From: Streptomyces sp. TRM49041
GTDB taxonomy: Bacteria > Actinomycetota > Actinomycetes > Streptomycetales > Streptomycetaceae
NCBI RefSeq assembly: GCF_008271805.1
Contig: NZ_VSRY01000167.1
Location: 88,497 to 152,496 of the forward strand
DNA: 64,000 nucleotides
Direction of reading: 5' to 3'
The notes beneath the pieces are model-generated. The model searched no databases and was not told where the DNA came from. It saw only the letters and a list, made by a program, of their open reading frames with translations. Of the stretch, positions 1-7,590 are shown piece by piece; position 1 is the first letter of the stretch; each line of letters begins with the position of its first letter. The position numbers and the translations under genes are program-made.

Positions 1-293
1 TCGCGCCAGCGCGGGGGCAGGTGGGCGTACCCGGCCGTCTCGCCGGCGATCAGCCCGCCGGCCACGCGCGCGTGGTGCTCGTCGAGGTCCCGGCGGACCA
101 GCCGCAGCACATCGGCGGGCTGCCAGCCGCGCGCCCACGCCCGGCGTACCAGCTCCTCGCCGCGCCGGGCCAGTTCGGCGTCCGCGCCGGGATCGGCGGC
201 CAGCAGCGACGCACCCGTGTCGAGGGCGGCGGTGCCGTCGCTGTACAGGGCGGCCGCCAGGGCGCGCTCGACGGTCGTGCCGGCGGCGCTCAT
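1..293 (-). CDS. DUF2786-like protein, N-terminal part (runs off window)
   Basis: Only the first ~97 residues are present; the gene continues leftwards beyond base 1. The visible part is an Ala/Arg-rich helical segment with the sequence RRGEELVRRAWARGWQPADV around residues 42-61, which I associate with the N-terminal part of Streptomyces DUF2786 proteins, whose biochemical role is unknown. The ATG at 293 has no purine-rich ribosome site of its own but overlaps the stop of a 26-codon upstream reading frame, so translational coupling is possible. A frameshift that split one longer start is the alternative. It is divergent from the DNA polymerase gene at 789. Confidence 0.55.
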   Translation of the reverse strand, partial: MSAAGTTVERALAAALYSDGTAALDTGASLLAADPGADAELARRGEELVRRAWARGWQPADVLRLVRRDLDEHHARVAGGLIAGETAGYAHLPPRWR

Positions 294-370
294 GCCGACC
301 GGGCCCGGCTGCGCCCGTCGTGGGCGACGCGGCGGTCCTCGCCGTTCGTCTCCGTGTGCGCCACGCGCAT
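290..370 (-). CDS. Possible 26-residue leader ORF upstream of the DUF2786-like gene
   Basis: ATG at 370 is preceded by a strong GGAGG site (377-381) and opens a 26-codon frame whose TGA overlaps the ATG of the next gene (ATGA). The arrangement suggests either a coupled leader peptide or a frameshifted true N-terminus. The peptide is Arg-rich and matches nothing I recognise. Confidence 0.35.
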   Translation of the reverse strand: MRVAHTETNGEDRRVAHDGRSRARSA

Positions 371-788
371 GCGGGTGCCTCCTTACGCTCTCGACGCCCT
401 CCGCACACCATGGTCGCAGCGCACAGAACACGCGGACCGCGCGGGCACAGTACGGGGGGCGGCGATGGGCGCGTACCACGCGAACCGCCCGCCCCGCGGG
501 CCGGGCGGGGGCGGATCCCGCCGGACACCGGACGGCGCCGCGCCGGGTGGGAGAAGGGCGAGCCGATCACGATCGGGGTCGGCGTCCGGCTGCGCGGCGG
601 CGTGATCGTCTGCCGGGTGTGACGATCAGGCGCCGACACGGTGGTCGGCGCCTGATCGGTCGTCACGGAGGACCTGGCGACCGGGGTGCTCGCGGTCGGC
701 GGCCCTGCCCGGGTGATCCGCGGCCTCCTGCCCGGGTGACCGGCGGGCGTCCGGGGGATTGTCAGTGCCGGGTGCGAGACTCGCACCC
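371..788. other. Divergent intergenic region with a 14-bp hairpin
   Basis: No convincing gene is seen here. At 624-657 there is a perfect 14-bp inverted repeat (GATCAGGCGCCGAC, 6-nt loop, GTCGGCGCCTGATC). No gene clearly ends at it and no T-run follows, so it may be a regulatory palindrome rather than a terminator. Promoters for both flanking genes must lie in this stretch. Confidence 0.5.
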
Positions 789-2456
789 GTGAGCGATCGG
801 TGGGCGCTGGACGGTGTCGAGGGCGGCGGGGCGCGGCTCGTCCCCCTCGGCCGGGACGGGCTGCCCGCCGGCCCGGTCGTCACCGAGCCGGACCTGGTGG
901 CGGCGGTGCGGGCGCGGCCTGAGGTCGGCCGGTGGGTGTGGCGGTCCACGGCCGATGTCTTCCCACGCCTCCTCGCGGCGGGGGTCGGGGTCGAGCGGTG
1001 TTACGACATCGAGGCCGCCGAGCAGCTTCTCCTCGGCCATGAGGGGCGGCTGGGCGAGCCCCGGTCGGCGGCGGCCGCCTGGGCGCGGCTGCACGACCGG
1101 CCGGTGCCGCCCGATCCCCCGGCGCGGGCGGCCGAGCCGGGCTCGCAGTCGTCGCTGTTCGAGGCGGAGCCCACCGGGCCGGGGCTGCCGTTCGACGGGC
1201 TGCTGGAGGTCTATGCCGAGCAGCAGCGAAGACACGGGGCCGCCGAGCACCCGGACCGCATGCGGCTGCTGACCGCGGCCGAGTCGGCCGGGATGCTGGT
1301 GGCCGCCGAGATGCACCGGGCGGGTCTGCCGTGGCGGGCGGACGTACACCGGGCGGTGCTCCACGAGCTGCTGGGCGAGCGGTACGCGGGCGGGGGCGAG
1401 CCGCGCCGGCTGGCGGAGCTGGCGGACCAGGTGTCGGCGGCGTTCGGCCGCCGGGTGCGGCCGGACCTGCCGGCGGATGTGGTGAGGGCGTTCGCGGAGA
1501 CCGGGATCAAGGTGCGGTCGACACGGCGCTGGGAGCTCGCGGAGGTGGACCATCCGGCGGTCGAGCCGCTCCTCGCGTACAAGACGCTGTACCGGATCTG
1601 GACGGCGCACGGCTGGAGCTGGCTGCGGGACTGGGTCCGCGACGGGCGGTTCCGGCCGGAGTACGTGCCGGGTGGCACGGTCAGCGGGCGGTGGACGACA
1701 AACGGCGGCGGGGCGCTGCAGATCCCGAAGGTGATCCGGCGGGCGGTCGTCGCGGACGAGGGCTGGCGGCTGGTCGTGGCGGACGCCGACCAGCTGGAGC
1801 CGCGCGTGCTGGCGGCGGTCTCCCGCGACCCGGGTCTGATGGAGGTGGCGGGGCACGACGGCGATCTGTACACACGCCTGTCGGACCGGGCGTTCGCGGG
1901 GAGCCGCGACCAGGCGAAGCTGGCGCTGCTGGGCGCGGTCTACGGGCAGACCAGCGGGGACGGGCTGAAGAACCTGGCGGCGCTGCGGCGCCGGTTCCCG
2001 CGCGCCGTGGCGTACGTCGACGACGCGGCGCGCGCGGGCGAGGAGGGCCGGCGGGTACGCACATGGCTGGGCCGGACCAGTCCGAGCGCCGTGGGCGCCG
2101 GAGAGGCCGAGGAGGCCGGCATCCCCCAGGACGACGACGGGGCGGCCGCGGGCGGCGGGGCGGCGGCCCGCGCCCGGGGCCGGTTCACCCGGAACTTCGT
2201 GGTGCAGGGCAGCGCCGCCGACTGGGCGCTGCTGATGCTGGCCGCGCTGCGCCGCGCGACCGCCGGGATGCGGGCGGAGCTGGTGTTCTTCCAGCACGAC
2301 GAGGTGATCGTGCACTGCCCCGCGGAGGAGGCGGAGGCGGTCGCGGGGGCGATCTGCGCGGCCGGTGACCTGGCCGGGCGGATCGCCTTCGGGGACACGC
2401 CGGTGCGGTTCCCGTTCACGACGGCGTCTGTGGAGCGCTACTCGGACGCGAAGTAG
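789..2456 (+). CDS. Bifunctional 3'-5' exonuclease/DNA polymerase, family A
   Basis: Encodes a 555-residue polymerase of the actinobacterial type that is shorter than PolI. The family-A palm motifs are visible: motif A VVADADQLEPR (about residues 328-338, with DADQLEPR in place of DYSQIELR), motif B RDQAKLALLGAVYGQ (about 373-387) and motif C FFQHDEVI (about 500-507) with the catalytic HDE. The N-terminal third corresponds to the exonuclease-like region, with no clear DEDD residues that I can point to. The GTG at 789 gives the usual N-terminus (SDRWALDG); an in-frame earlier start at 759 is less likely. The role is presumably template-directed DNA synthesis in repair. It is monocistronic. Confidence 0.88.
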   Translation: MSDRWALDGVEGGGARLVPLGRDGLPAGPVVTEPDLVAAVRARPEVGRWVWRSTADVFPRLLAAGVGVERCYDIEAAEQLLLGHEGRLGEPRSAAAAWARLHDRPVPPDPPARAAEPGSQSSLFEAEPTGPGLPFDGLLEVYAEQQRRHGAAEHPDRMRLLTAAESAGMLVAAEMHRAGLPWRADVHRAVLHELLGERYAGGGEPRRLAELADQVSAAFGRRVRPDLPADVVRAFAETGIKVRSTRRWELAEVDHPAVEPLLAYKTLYRIWTAHGWSWLRDWVRDGRFRPEYVPGGTVSGRWTTNGGGALQIPKVIRRAVVADEGWRLVVADADQLEPRVLAAVSRDPGLMEVAGHDGDLYTRLSDRAFAGSRDQAKLALLGAVYGQTSGDGLKNLAALRRRFPRAVAYVDDAARAGEEGRRVRTWLGRTSPSAVGAGEAEEAGIPQDDDGAAAGGGAAARARGRFTRNFVVQGSAADWALLMLAALRRATAGMRAELVFFQHDEVIVHCPAEEAEAVAGAICAAGDLAGRIAFGDTPVRFPFTTASVERYSDAK

Positions 2457-2469
2457 CGACGCGGCGGCG

Positions 2470-3765
2470 TCACTGCTTCAGCTTGAGCCACTTCTCGCTG
2501 ATGGCGATGGCCTTCAGCTGCTCCATGCCGAGTGCGGGCTCGGCGCGGTTCGGGTCGCCGTGGGCCGTGGCCTTGTTCCAGCCGGAGACGACGACCCGGT
2601 AGCCGCCGGGCCGCATGGTGTCGACGTTCCACCACACCTCGCCGGGCTTGTCGCCCCTCCGCTTGTGGACGGCGACCTTGGTGCCGTCGGGCAGCGTGGT
2701 GTACGAGCCCTCCGGAAAGAGCTGGGACTCGACGTCGCTCATGTCCGGCTGGGCGTTGACCTCCACGAGGCTCCCGCCCTCGCCGTCGTCGACGACCGCG
2801 TACGCGTACTCGCCGTCACCGCCCTCGGCCGTCACCTCCAGCCCCTTGGGCAGCAGGGACATGAAGGTGGGCCGCACGGCGGCGCCGTCGAACCCGTCGC
2901 GGCCCGTCCCGGCGCCCGGCTGCCCGGGGTCGGCCGGGTCGCCATCGTTCTGCCAGGCCCCGGACGGGTCCGGTACGGCGGCGGCGACGGGCCGCCACTC
3001 CTCGGCGGTGACGATGCGCTTCATCTCCGCCGGGGTGAACGGCGGGTCGGTGCGGGAGACGGGGGCGCCCTTCTCGGCGGGCGCGTTCCATGCGCTCAGG
3101 TCGGTGACGATCCCGTTCTTGTAGTACGTCGCCCGCCAGAGCTTGGTGGGCTCGCGCCTGTCCGGATATTCGTAGCCCTGGTAGATCATCAGCTGGGCGC
3201 CGCCGGGGAGCTTCTCCACGGTGCAGTCGTCGTAGGTGTTGATCACCTTGTCGGGGCACTCGGTGGTGCCCACCGAATTCGGGGCGGTCCGGTAGAAGCC
3301 CAGGCCGACCGCCGCCCTGCCCTGGCCGTCGTCGAGGACGCCGCTGATCATCGGCCCGCGTTCGTCCGCGGTGCCCCGCGCCACGGCGTCGGTCAGCTCG
3401 CCGCGCGGCACGACCTTCCTGAAGGTGGCGATCAGCCGGTCGGCGCCGATGTCCCCGGCGGGCGGGACGGACGTGCTCGGCCGTGGGCCGTCGGGCGCGG
3501 CGACCGAGGAACCCCCGTTCCCCCGGTCACCGCCCCCACCGGCCCCGCCGCCGAGCGCGCCCGCCGCGTAGACGCCACCGACGCTCACCAGGGCGAGCCC
3601 CAGAACACCGCCGGTGACCACCCCGACCCGGCGCCGCACGACGCGGCGGCGCCCCCGGGCCACTCCCCCGGCCACCAGGCGGCGGCCGTCGTCCGAGCCG
3701 AATGCGTCTCCGGTGCGGCGAAGAGCGGCCATGAGATCCTCCTCGAACCTCTCATCTGCAGACAT
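2470..3765 (-). CDS. Single-pass membrane protein paired with an ECF sigma factor
   Basis: Encodes 431 residues: a short cytoplasmic N-terminus (residues 1-46, MSADERFEEDLMAAL), one transmembrane segment (about 47-70), a Gly/Ser/Pro-rich linker and a large extracytoplasmic domain. It lies directly downstream of the sigma gene at 3811-4344 on the same strand, which is the usual place for a regulator of the sigma factor. The cytoplasmic part resembles the short N-termini of membrane proteins that accompany SigE-family factors, but I see no zinc-binding anti-sigma motif, so anti-sigma activity is inferred from context only. ATG 3765 is preferred over 3789 because GGGGGT lies just upstream. Confidence 0.7.
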   Translation of the reverse strand: MSADERFEEDLMAALRRTGDAFGSDDGRRLVAGGVARGRRRVVRRRVGVVTGGVLGLALVSVGGVYAAGALGGGAGGGGDRGNGGSSVAAPDGPRPSTSVPPAGDIGADRLIATFRKVVPRGELTDAVARGTADERGPMISGVLDDGQGRAAVGLGFYRTAPNSVGTTECPDKVINTYDDCTVEKLPGGAQLMIYQGYEYPDRREPTKLWRATYYKNGIVTDLSAWNAPAEKGAPVSRTDPPFTPAEMKRIVTAEEWRPVAAAVPDPSGAWQNDGDPADPGQPGAGTGRDGFDGAAVRPTFMSLLPKGLEVTAEGGDGEYAYAVVDDGEGGSLVEVNAQPDMSDVESQLFPEGSYTTLPDGTKVAVHKRRGDKPGEVWWNVDTMRPGGYRVVVSGWNKATAHGDPNRAEPALGMEQLKAIAISEKWLKLKQ

Positions 3766-3810
3766 GCCGAACCCCCAAGTCCGGTTCATGGTGGAACACG
3801 ATTGAACGAT

Positions 3811-4344
3811 TCAGCAGGCGGCGTACTCGACGAGACTGCCGCCGAGCCCGTCCCGGAGCCTGGCCAGCGCGCGCACCGACCGGGTGCGTACGGCGGCGGA
3901 GCTGACCCGCATGATCTGGGCGGTCTCCTCGATGCTGCGATCCTCCCAGTACCGCAGGACGACGACCGCCCGGTCCTTGGGCGCCAGCTCGGCCAGGGCG
4001 TCGAGCAGCGCGACCCGTAGCTCCGGGTCGTCGCCGGGCGCGGGCGGCTGAGCCACGTCCGGCAGCTCGCCGAGCGGCCGCTCGCCGGCGGAGCGGCGCC
4101 GCCGGTGGCTGAGGAAGGTGCGCACCAGCACGGTCTGGGCGTACGCGGCCGGGTTGTCGATCCGTACCGCGCGGCCCAGCAGGCCGGTCCGCCCCCACAG
4201 GGCGTACATCCGGCCGAGGGTCTCCTGCACCAGGTCCTCCGCGAGATGGGTGTCACCGCTGGTGAGCAGGCAGGCCGAGCGGAAGAGCTGCCCGGACTGT
4301 GCCGTGGCGAACTCCAGGAACTCCTCCGTGCGGGACCTTCTCAT
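3811..4344 (-). CDS. SigE-family ECF RNA polymerase sigma factor
   Basis: Encodes a 177-residue ECF sigma factor. Region 2 spans about residues 8-80 (EEFLEFATAQSGQLFRSACL, then DTHLAEDLVQETLGRMYALW). Region 4 spans about 108-165, with the recognition helix-turn-helix in RSIEETAQIMRVSSAAVRTR. The divergence and short length match the Streptomyces SigE family. The start at 4344 has GGGGAGG immediately upstream. The membrane protein 3' of it is the likely signalling partner. The controlled regulon cannot be seen from the sequence. Confidence 0.9.
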   Translation of the reverse strand: MRRSRTEEFLEFATAQSGQLFRSACLLTSGDTHLAEDLVQETLGRMYALWGRTGLLGRAVRIDNPAAYAQTVLVRTFLSHRRRRSAGERPLGELPDVAQPPAPGDDPELRVALLDALAELAPKDRAVVVLRYWEDRSIEETAQIMRVSSAAVRTRSVRALARLRDGLGGSLVEYAAC

Positions 4345-4441
4345 GCCCTCCCCTTCGCACCGCTGCCATCGTTCACCTCACCGACGCGGTGACCATGCGG
4401 GAATGTTTCACATGGATTCCGGCGCGCGGACGCGGGTGGGA

Positions 4442-4513
4442 TGGGACACGGGTCAGGACACGGGTCTGGACATGGATCTGGACATGGGTGCGGACATGGG
4501 TGCGGACATGGGC
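4442..4513. repeat. Six tandem 12-bp repeats (GGACAYGGGT-type)
   Basis: Six consecutive 12-mers (consensus NTGGACATGGGT; the first two copies carry GACACGGGT) occupy exactly 72 bp between the sigma gene and the first rodlin. They lie outside any convincing gene, just beyond the rodlin terminator. Confidence 0.9.
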
Positions 4514-4514
4514 G

Positions 4515-4546
4515 GGCCCCGCACCCGTGGTCTCGGATGCGGGGCC
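4515..4546 (-). terminator. Terminator hairpin of the first rodlin gene
   Basis: A perfect 9-bp stem GGCCCCGCA/TGCGGGGCC with a 14-nt loop lies 31 bp beyond the stop codon at 4578. There is no T-run, as is common in streptomycetes. Confidence 0.7.
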
Positions 4547-4577
4547 GGCCCATGCGCTCCCTGTCAGCGGGGCGGTG

Positions 4578-4967
4578 TCACCTGACGCTGGCGGACCCGT
4601 TCTCGGAGAGGACGTTCCCCAGGATGTGCGACAGGGCGCTGTCACCCTTGACCGCCGTGGAGCTCTCCGCGCACTGCTGGTCCTGGGTGTCGTTGAGGAT
4701 GTCCTCGACGCCGACGTTGGCCAGGGCGGCGATGTTCTGGACGCCGGCCTGGACCGGCATACCCAGGCAGGGCTTGTTGACGGAACCCTGGACCAGCCCG
4801 ATCTGCGGGCTCATCTGCCCGCCGGTCACGGTGTTCCCGTAGGACTGCGTGGCGAAGTTGCCGTTCTGGGTGTCCACGCCGTGGTCACCGGTCGCGGCGG
4901 CCATCGGCGCGCCCGCACCCAGGACGGCCGCAGCGACACCGGCGCCGGCCAGAACCTTCTTGATCAT
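4578..4967 (-). CDS. Rodlin (secreted rodlet protein), copy 1
   Basis: Encodes 129 residues: a signal peptide (about 1-26, ending in PMAAAT) and a mature domain starting GDHGVDTQNGN. Two cysteines are seen in the mature part (in NKPCLGM and QQCAES), as in rodlins. Rodlins are secreted surface proteins that, with chaplins, organise the rodlet layer of aerial hyphae and spores. ATG 4967 has GAAGGA upstream. It is a paralogue of the gene at 5123-5515 (same signal sequence and very similar mature part), and both are transcribed leftwards. In S. coelicolor the pair rdlA/rdlB is divergent, so the tandem arrangement differs. Confidence 0.93.
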   Translation of the reverse strand: MIKKVLAGAGVAAAVLGAGAPMAAATGDHGVDTQNGNFATQSYGNTVTGGQMSPQIGLVQGSVNKPCLGMPVQAGVQNIAALANVGVEDILNDTQDQQCAESSTAVKGDSALSHILGNVLSENGSASVR

Positions 4968-5122
4968 GGTTGTTCCTTCTCGTCGAGAGACCCGGCGTCC
5001 GGGTCGTCCTGCCGCACCCGCAGGCGGGGCGCATGGTTTGAAAGATGGAGCGGTGGCCGGAAGGGCCACGAGGAACCGGCTCGGGCAGCGCTTCACACGC
5101 GCGGGCCGGCCGCGGCACGCCG

Positions 5123-5515
5123 TCAGCCGGCGGCCATGGCGCCGTTCTCGGAGAGGACGTTCTCCAGGATGTGCGACAGGGCACTGTCACCCTTGACCGC
5201 CGTGGAGTTCTCCGCGCACTGCTGGCTCTGCGTGTCGCTGAGGATGTCCTGAACGCCGACGTTGGCCAGGGCGAGGACGTTCTGGACGTCGGCCCCTTGG
5301 ACCGGCATACCCAGGCAAGGCTTGTTGAACGAGCCCTGGACGAGCCCGATCTGCGGGCTCATGTACCCGCCCGTGTACGTGTTGCCGTAGGTCTGCGTGG
5401 CGGAGTTGCCGTTCTGGGTGTCAACGCCGTGGTCGCCGGTCGCGGCGGCCATCGGCGCACCGGCGCCGAGGACGGCGGCCGCGACGCCGGCGGTTGCCAG
5501 AGCCTTCTTGATCAT
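5123..5515 (-). CDS. Rodlin (secreted rodlet protein), copy 2
   Basis: Encodes 130 residues with the same architecture as the neighbouring rodlin: signal peptide MIKKALATAGVAAAVLGAGA, then a mature domain with two cysteines (NKPCLGM, QQCAEN) and the C-terminal SHILENVLSENG. It differs from copy 1 by scattered substitutions and one inserted residue (GADVQN versus AGVQN). The upstream leader (ATCCTTCTCGTCGAGAGACCCGG on the plus strand) nearly matches that of copy 1, indicating a duplication that included the promoter-proximal region. It presumably works with the chaplins at 9575 and 13444 on the hyphal surface. Confidence 0.93.
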   Translation of the reverse strand: MIKKALATAGVAAAVLGAGAPMAAATGDHGVDTQNGNSATQTYGNTYTGGYMSPQIGLVQGSFNKPCLGMPVQGADVQNVLALANVGVQDILSDTQSQQCAENSTAVKGDSALSHILENVLSENGAMAAG

Positions 5516-5720
5516 TACGTGATCCTTCTCGTCGAGAGACCCGGTCTCGGGTCGCCCTGCCCAACACCGCGGCGCTGTTCAGGTTGCGCGACGTCACTCG
5601 AAGAGCGCAATCAATGAATAAAGGCTCAGAATTCCTACGACGATAGTGCGCGTGGCCATAAATGAGGGTGGCCCTGGTAAACGCATGTCTGATTCACGCC
5701 GGGGTGGGTACTCCTATTTT

Positions 5721-6107
5721 ATGAACGGTCTCATCACGTACGGCGCGGAATTCGCCGAGTCACACTTCCTCAAGGGCGGCATCGGGCAGCTCATCGCCGG
5801 GCTTCTGGTCGTCTCGTTCCTGCTCGGCGCCTTCTGGCTGGGCCGGCGGATCTGGATGAAGGAGGCGGCTCCGCCGAAGCCGGAGGATCAGCCGCATCGC
5901 CCGCCGGATTCCGGGATCCCCGGCGAGGTGGAGGGGCATCGGAGGCCGGCGGAGGTACCGAGGAGCGAGCGGCGGATGATGCCGTACGAGTTCAAGCACG
6001 AGAGCACCGAGCCGGACACGTCGCCCGTGTCCGAGGAGGACCAGAAGTGGCGCGGCGCGCCGAGCGGCGGCTTCGGCAGCGGCGGGCCTACCACGGGCGG
6101 CGGCTGA
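5721..6107 (+). CDS. DUF6479 family membrane protein
   Basis: Encodes 128 residues from the ATG at 5721; ATG 5685 and GTG 5646 are in frame and possible. One transmembrane helix (about residues 20-42, QLIAGLLVVSFLLGAFWLGR) is followed by a charged, Pro-rich cytoplasmic tail with the DUF6479 hallmarks PEDQPHRPPDSG, GHRRPAEVPRSE and RRMMPYEF. The function is unknown; the family is small and Streptomyces-typical. GGGGTGGG lies about 11 nt upstream of the chosen start. It is transcribed away from the rodlins. Confidence 0.75.
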   Translation: MNGLITYGAEFAESHFLKGGIGQLIAGLLVVSFLLGAFWLGRRIWMKEAAPPKPEDQPHRPPDSGIPGEVEGHRRPAEVPRSERRMMPYEFKHESTEPDTSPVSEEDQKWRGAPSGGFGSGGPTTGGG

Positions 6108-6237
6108 CCGCCTGAACGTGCAGTTCCCGGGCCTACGTCCCCTCCGGGCCCGGGAACTGCTCCCGGCTGCCCGGGCCCGCTTCGGCCCCGGGCGACGCGG
6201 CTCGTTTTGCGGGGGTGGGCCGGGGCACTCGGGGGAC

Positions 6238-7575
6238 ATGGTGCGGATGGAGGCGGTGCCCCGGAAGGCTTCGGGGCGGGACGCGGCCCGGGTCGCCGCG
6301 GTGGTGGTGGCGCCCACGCTCGCCGCCGGTGTGGTCGTACGGCGGCGCAGCGGGATGGCCCTGGCCGAGCGGTACGCCGTCGACCGACGGGCCATCGGAC
6401 TGCTCGGAGAGCTGCGGCGGCGGTACGGCCCCGAGCCTTTGCGGGTGCAGCTGGCCGGCCGGCACTTCGTGCTCGTGCTGGACCCCGAGGACGCGATACA
6501 CGTCCTGGACCGCACGCCCGATCCGTACTCCCCCGCCACCCGCGAGAAGCGGGCCTCGCTGGAGCAGTTCCAGCCACACGGGCTGCTGATCTCACGGGGC
6601 GCCGAGCGGGCCGCGCGGCGGGCACTCAACGAGACCGTCCTGGAGACCGGCAACCAGCTGCACAGCCTCGCCCCCCGGCTCGTACGCACCGTCCGCGAGG
6701 AGGCCGGGGCACTGTTGGCGGCCACGGGCGGCGAGCAGGGCGAGCTCGGGTGGGACGACTTCGCCCGGGGCTGGAACCGGGCCGTACGGCGTGCGGTGCT
6801 CGGGGACGCCGCCCGGGACGACACAGCGCTCACCGCCATGCTCAGCCGGCTCCGCGCCGCCGCCAACTGGTCCGCCGCCGCCCCGCGCCGCACCGGCCTG
6901 CGGGAGCGCTTCGAGCAGCGGCTGCGCGCCCATGTCGAGCGTGCCGAACCGGGCAGTCTCGCGTCCGCGATGGCCAGGGCACCGGCCGCGCCGGGCACCG
7001 ACCCCGCCGGGCAGGTGCCACACTGGCTCTTCGCCTTCGAGGCGGGCGGCATCGCCGCGTGGCGGGCCCTCGCCCTGCTGGCCACGCACACGGCGAAGGA
7101 CACCCAGGTACGCAACGAGGTGGCTGTCACCGACCTGACCGAGCCCCGGCTCCTCCCGTACACCAGGGCCTGTGTCCTGGAGTCGGTACGGCTCTGGCCC
7201 ACGACCCCGTTCCTGCTGCGCGAGGCCGTGCGGGACACCAGCTGGGGCGACGGTACGTTCCCCGTGGGCACCGAGTTCCTGATCTACACGCCGTTGTTCC
7301 ACCGGGACGACGCCCTGCCGTACTCCGACCGGTTCATGCCCGAGATCTGGCTCGACGGGACCGCGCAGGACACCCCCGGCCTCTTCCCGTTCAGCGCCGG
7401 ACCGGGTGCCTGCCCCGGCGAGGACCTGGTGCTGTTCCTCTCGTCGACGCTGCTCGCCGCCCTCGTGGAGCGGCACACCTATCTGCCGGACAGGCCCGGG
7501 CGGCTGCGGCCCGACCGACCACTGCCCCGCACCCTCGACCACTTCGGACTGCGATTCGCGGTGCTCCCGCACTGA
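6238..7575 (+). CDS. Cytochrome P450
   Basis: Encodes 445 residues with the K-helix ExxR (E315-S-V-R318), the heme-binding loop FPFSAGPGACPGEDL (Cys392 as the thiolate ligand) and the FM/PE-type segment YSDRFMPEIW before it. The I-helix reads FEAGGIAAWRAL, without a clear acid-Thr pair, which is unusual for a monooxygenase. The substrate is unknown. A ferredoxin gene is not adjacent. It is 15 bp upstream of a PLP-dependent enzyme gene on the same strand, so the two probably form an operon. The start at 6238 (GGGGG just upstream) is uncertain; ATG 6247 is also good. Confidence 0.87.
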   Translation: MVRMEAVPRKASGRDAARVAAVVVAPTLAAGVVVRRRSGMALAERYAVDRRAIGLLGELRRRYGPEPLRVQLAGRHFVLVLDPEDAIHVLDRTPDPYSPATREKRASLEQFQPHGLLISRGAERAARRALNETVLETGNQLHSLAPRLVRTVREEAGALLAATGGEQGELGWDDFARGWNRAVRRAVLGDAARDDTALTAMLSRLRAAANWSAAAPRRTGLRERFEQRLRAHVERAEPGSLASAMARAPAAPGTDPAGQVPHWLFAFEAGGIAAWRALALLATHTAKDTQVRNEVAVTDLTEPRLLPYTRACVLESVRLWPTTPFLLREAVRDTSWGDGTFPVGTEFLIYTPLFHRDDALPYSDRFMPEIWLDGTAQDTPGLFPFSAGPGACPGEDLVLFLSSTLLAALVERHTYLPDRPGRLRPDRPLPRTLDHFGLRFAVLPH

Positions 7576-7590
7576 GGCAGGTGGCACCCC

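Noticed and set aside
320..622. Small plus-strand ORF ending just before the 624-657 hairpin
   Set aside because: It overlaps the start of the minus-strand DUF2786-like leader, has no ribosome site and an Arg/Pro-rich translation.
4442..4513. Repeat array considered as a CRISPR-like locus
   Set aside because: The 12-bp units are directly adjacent with no spacers, and no cas genes are present.
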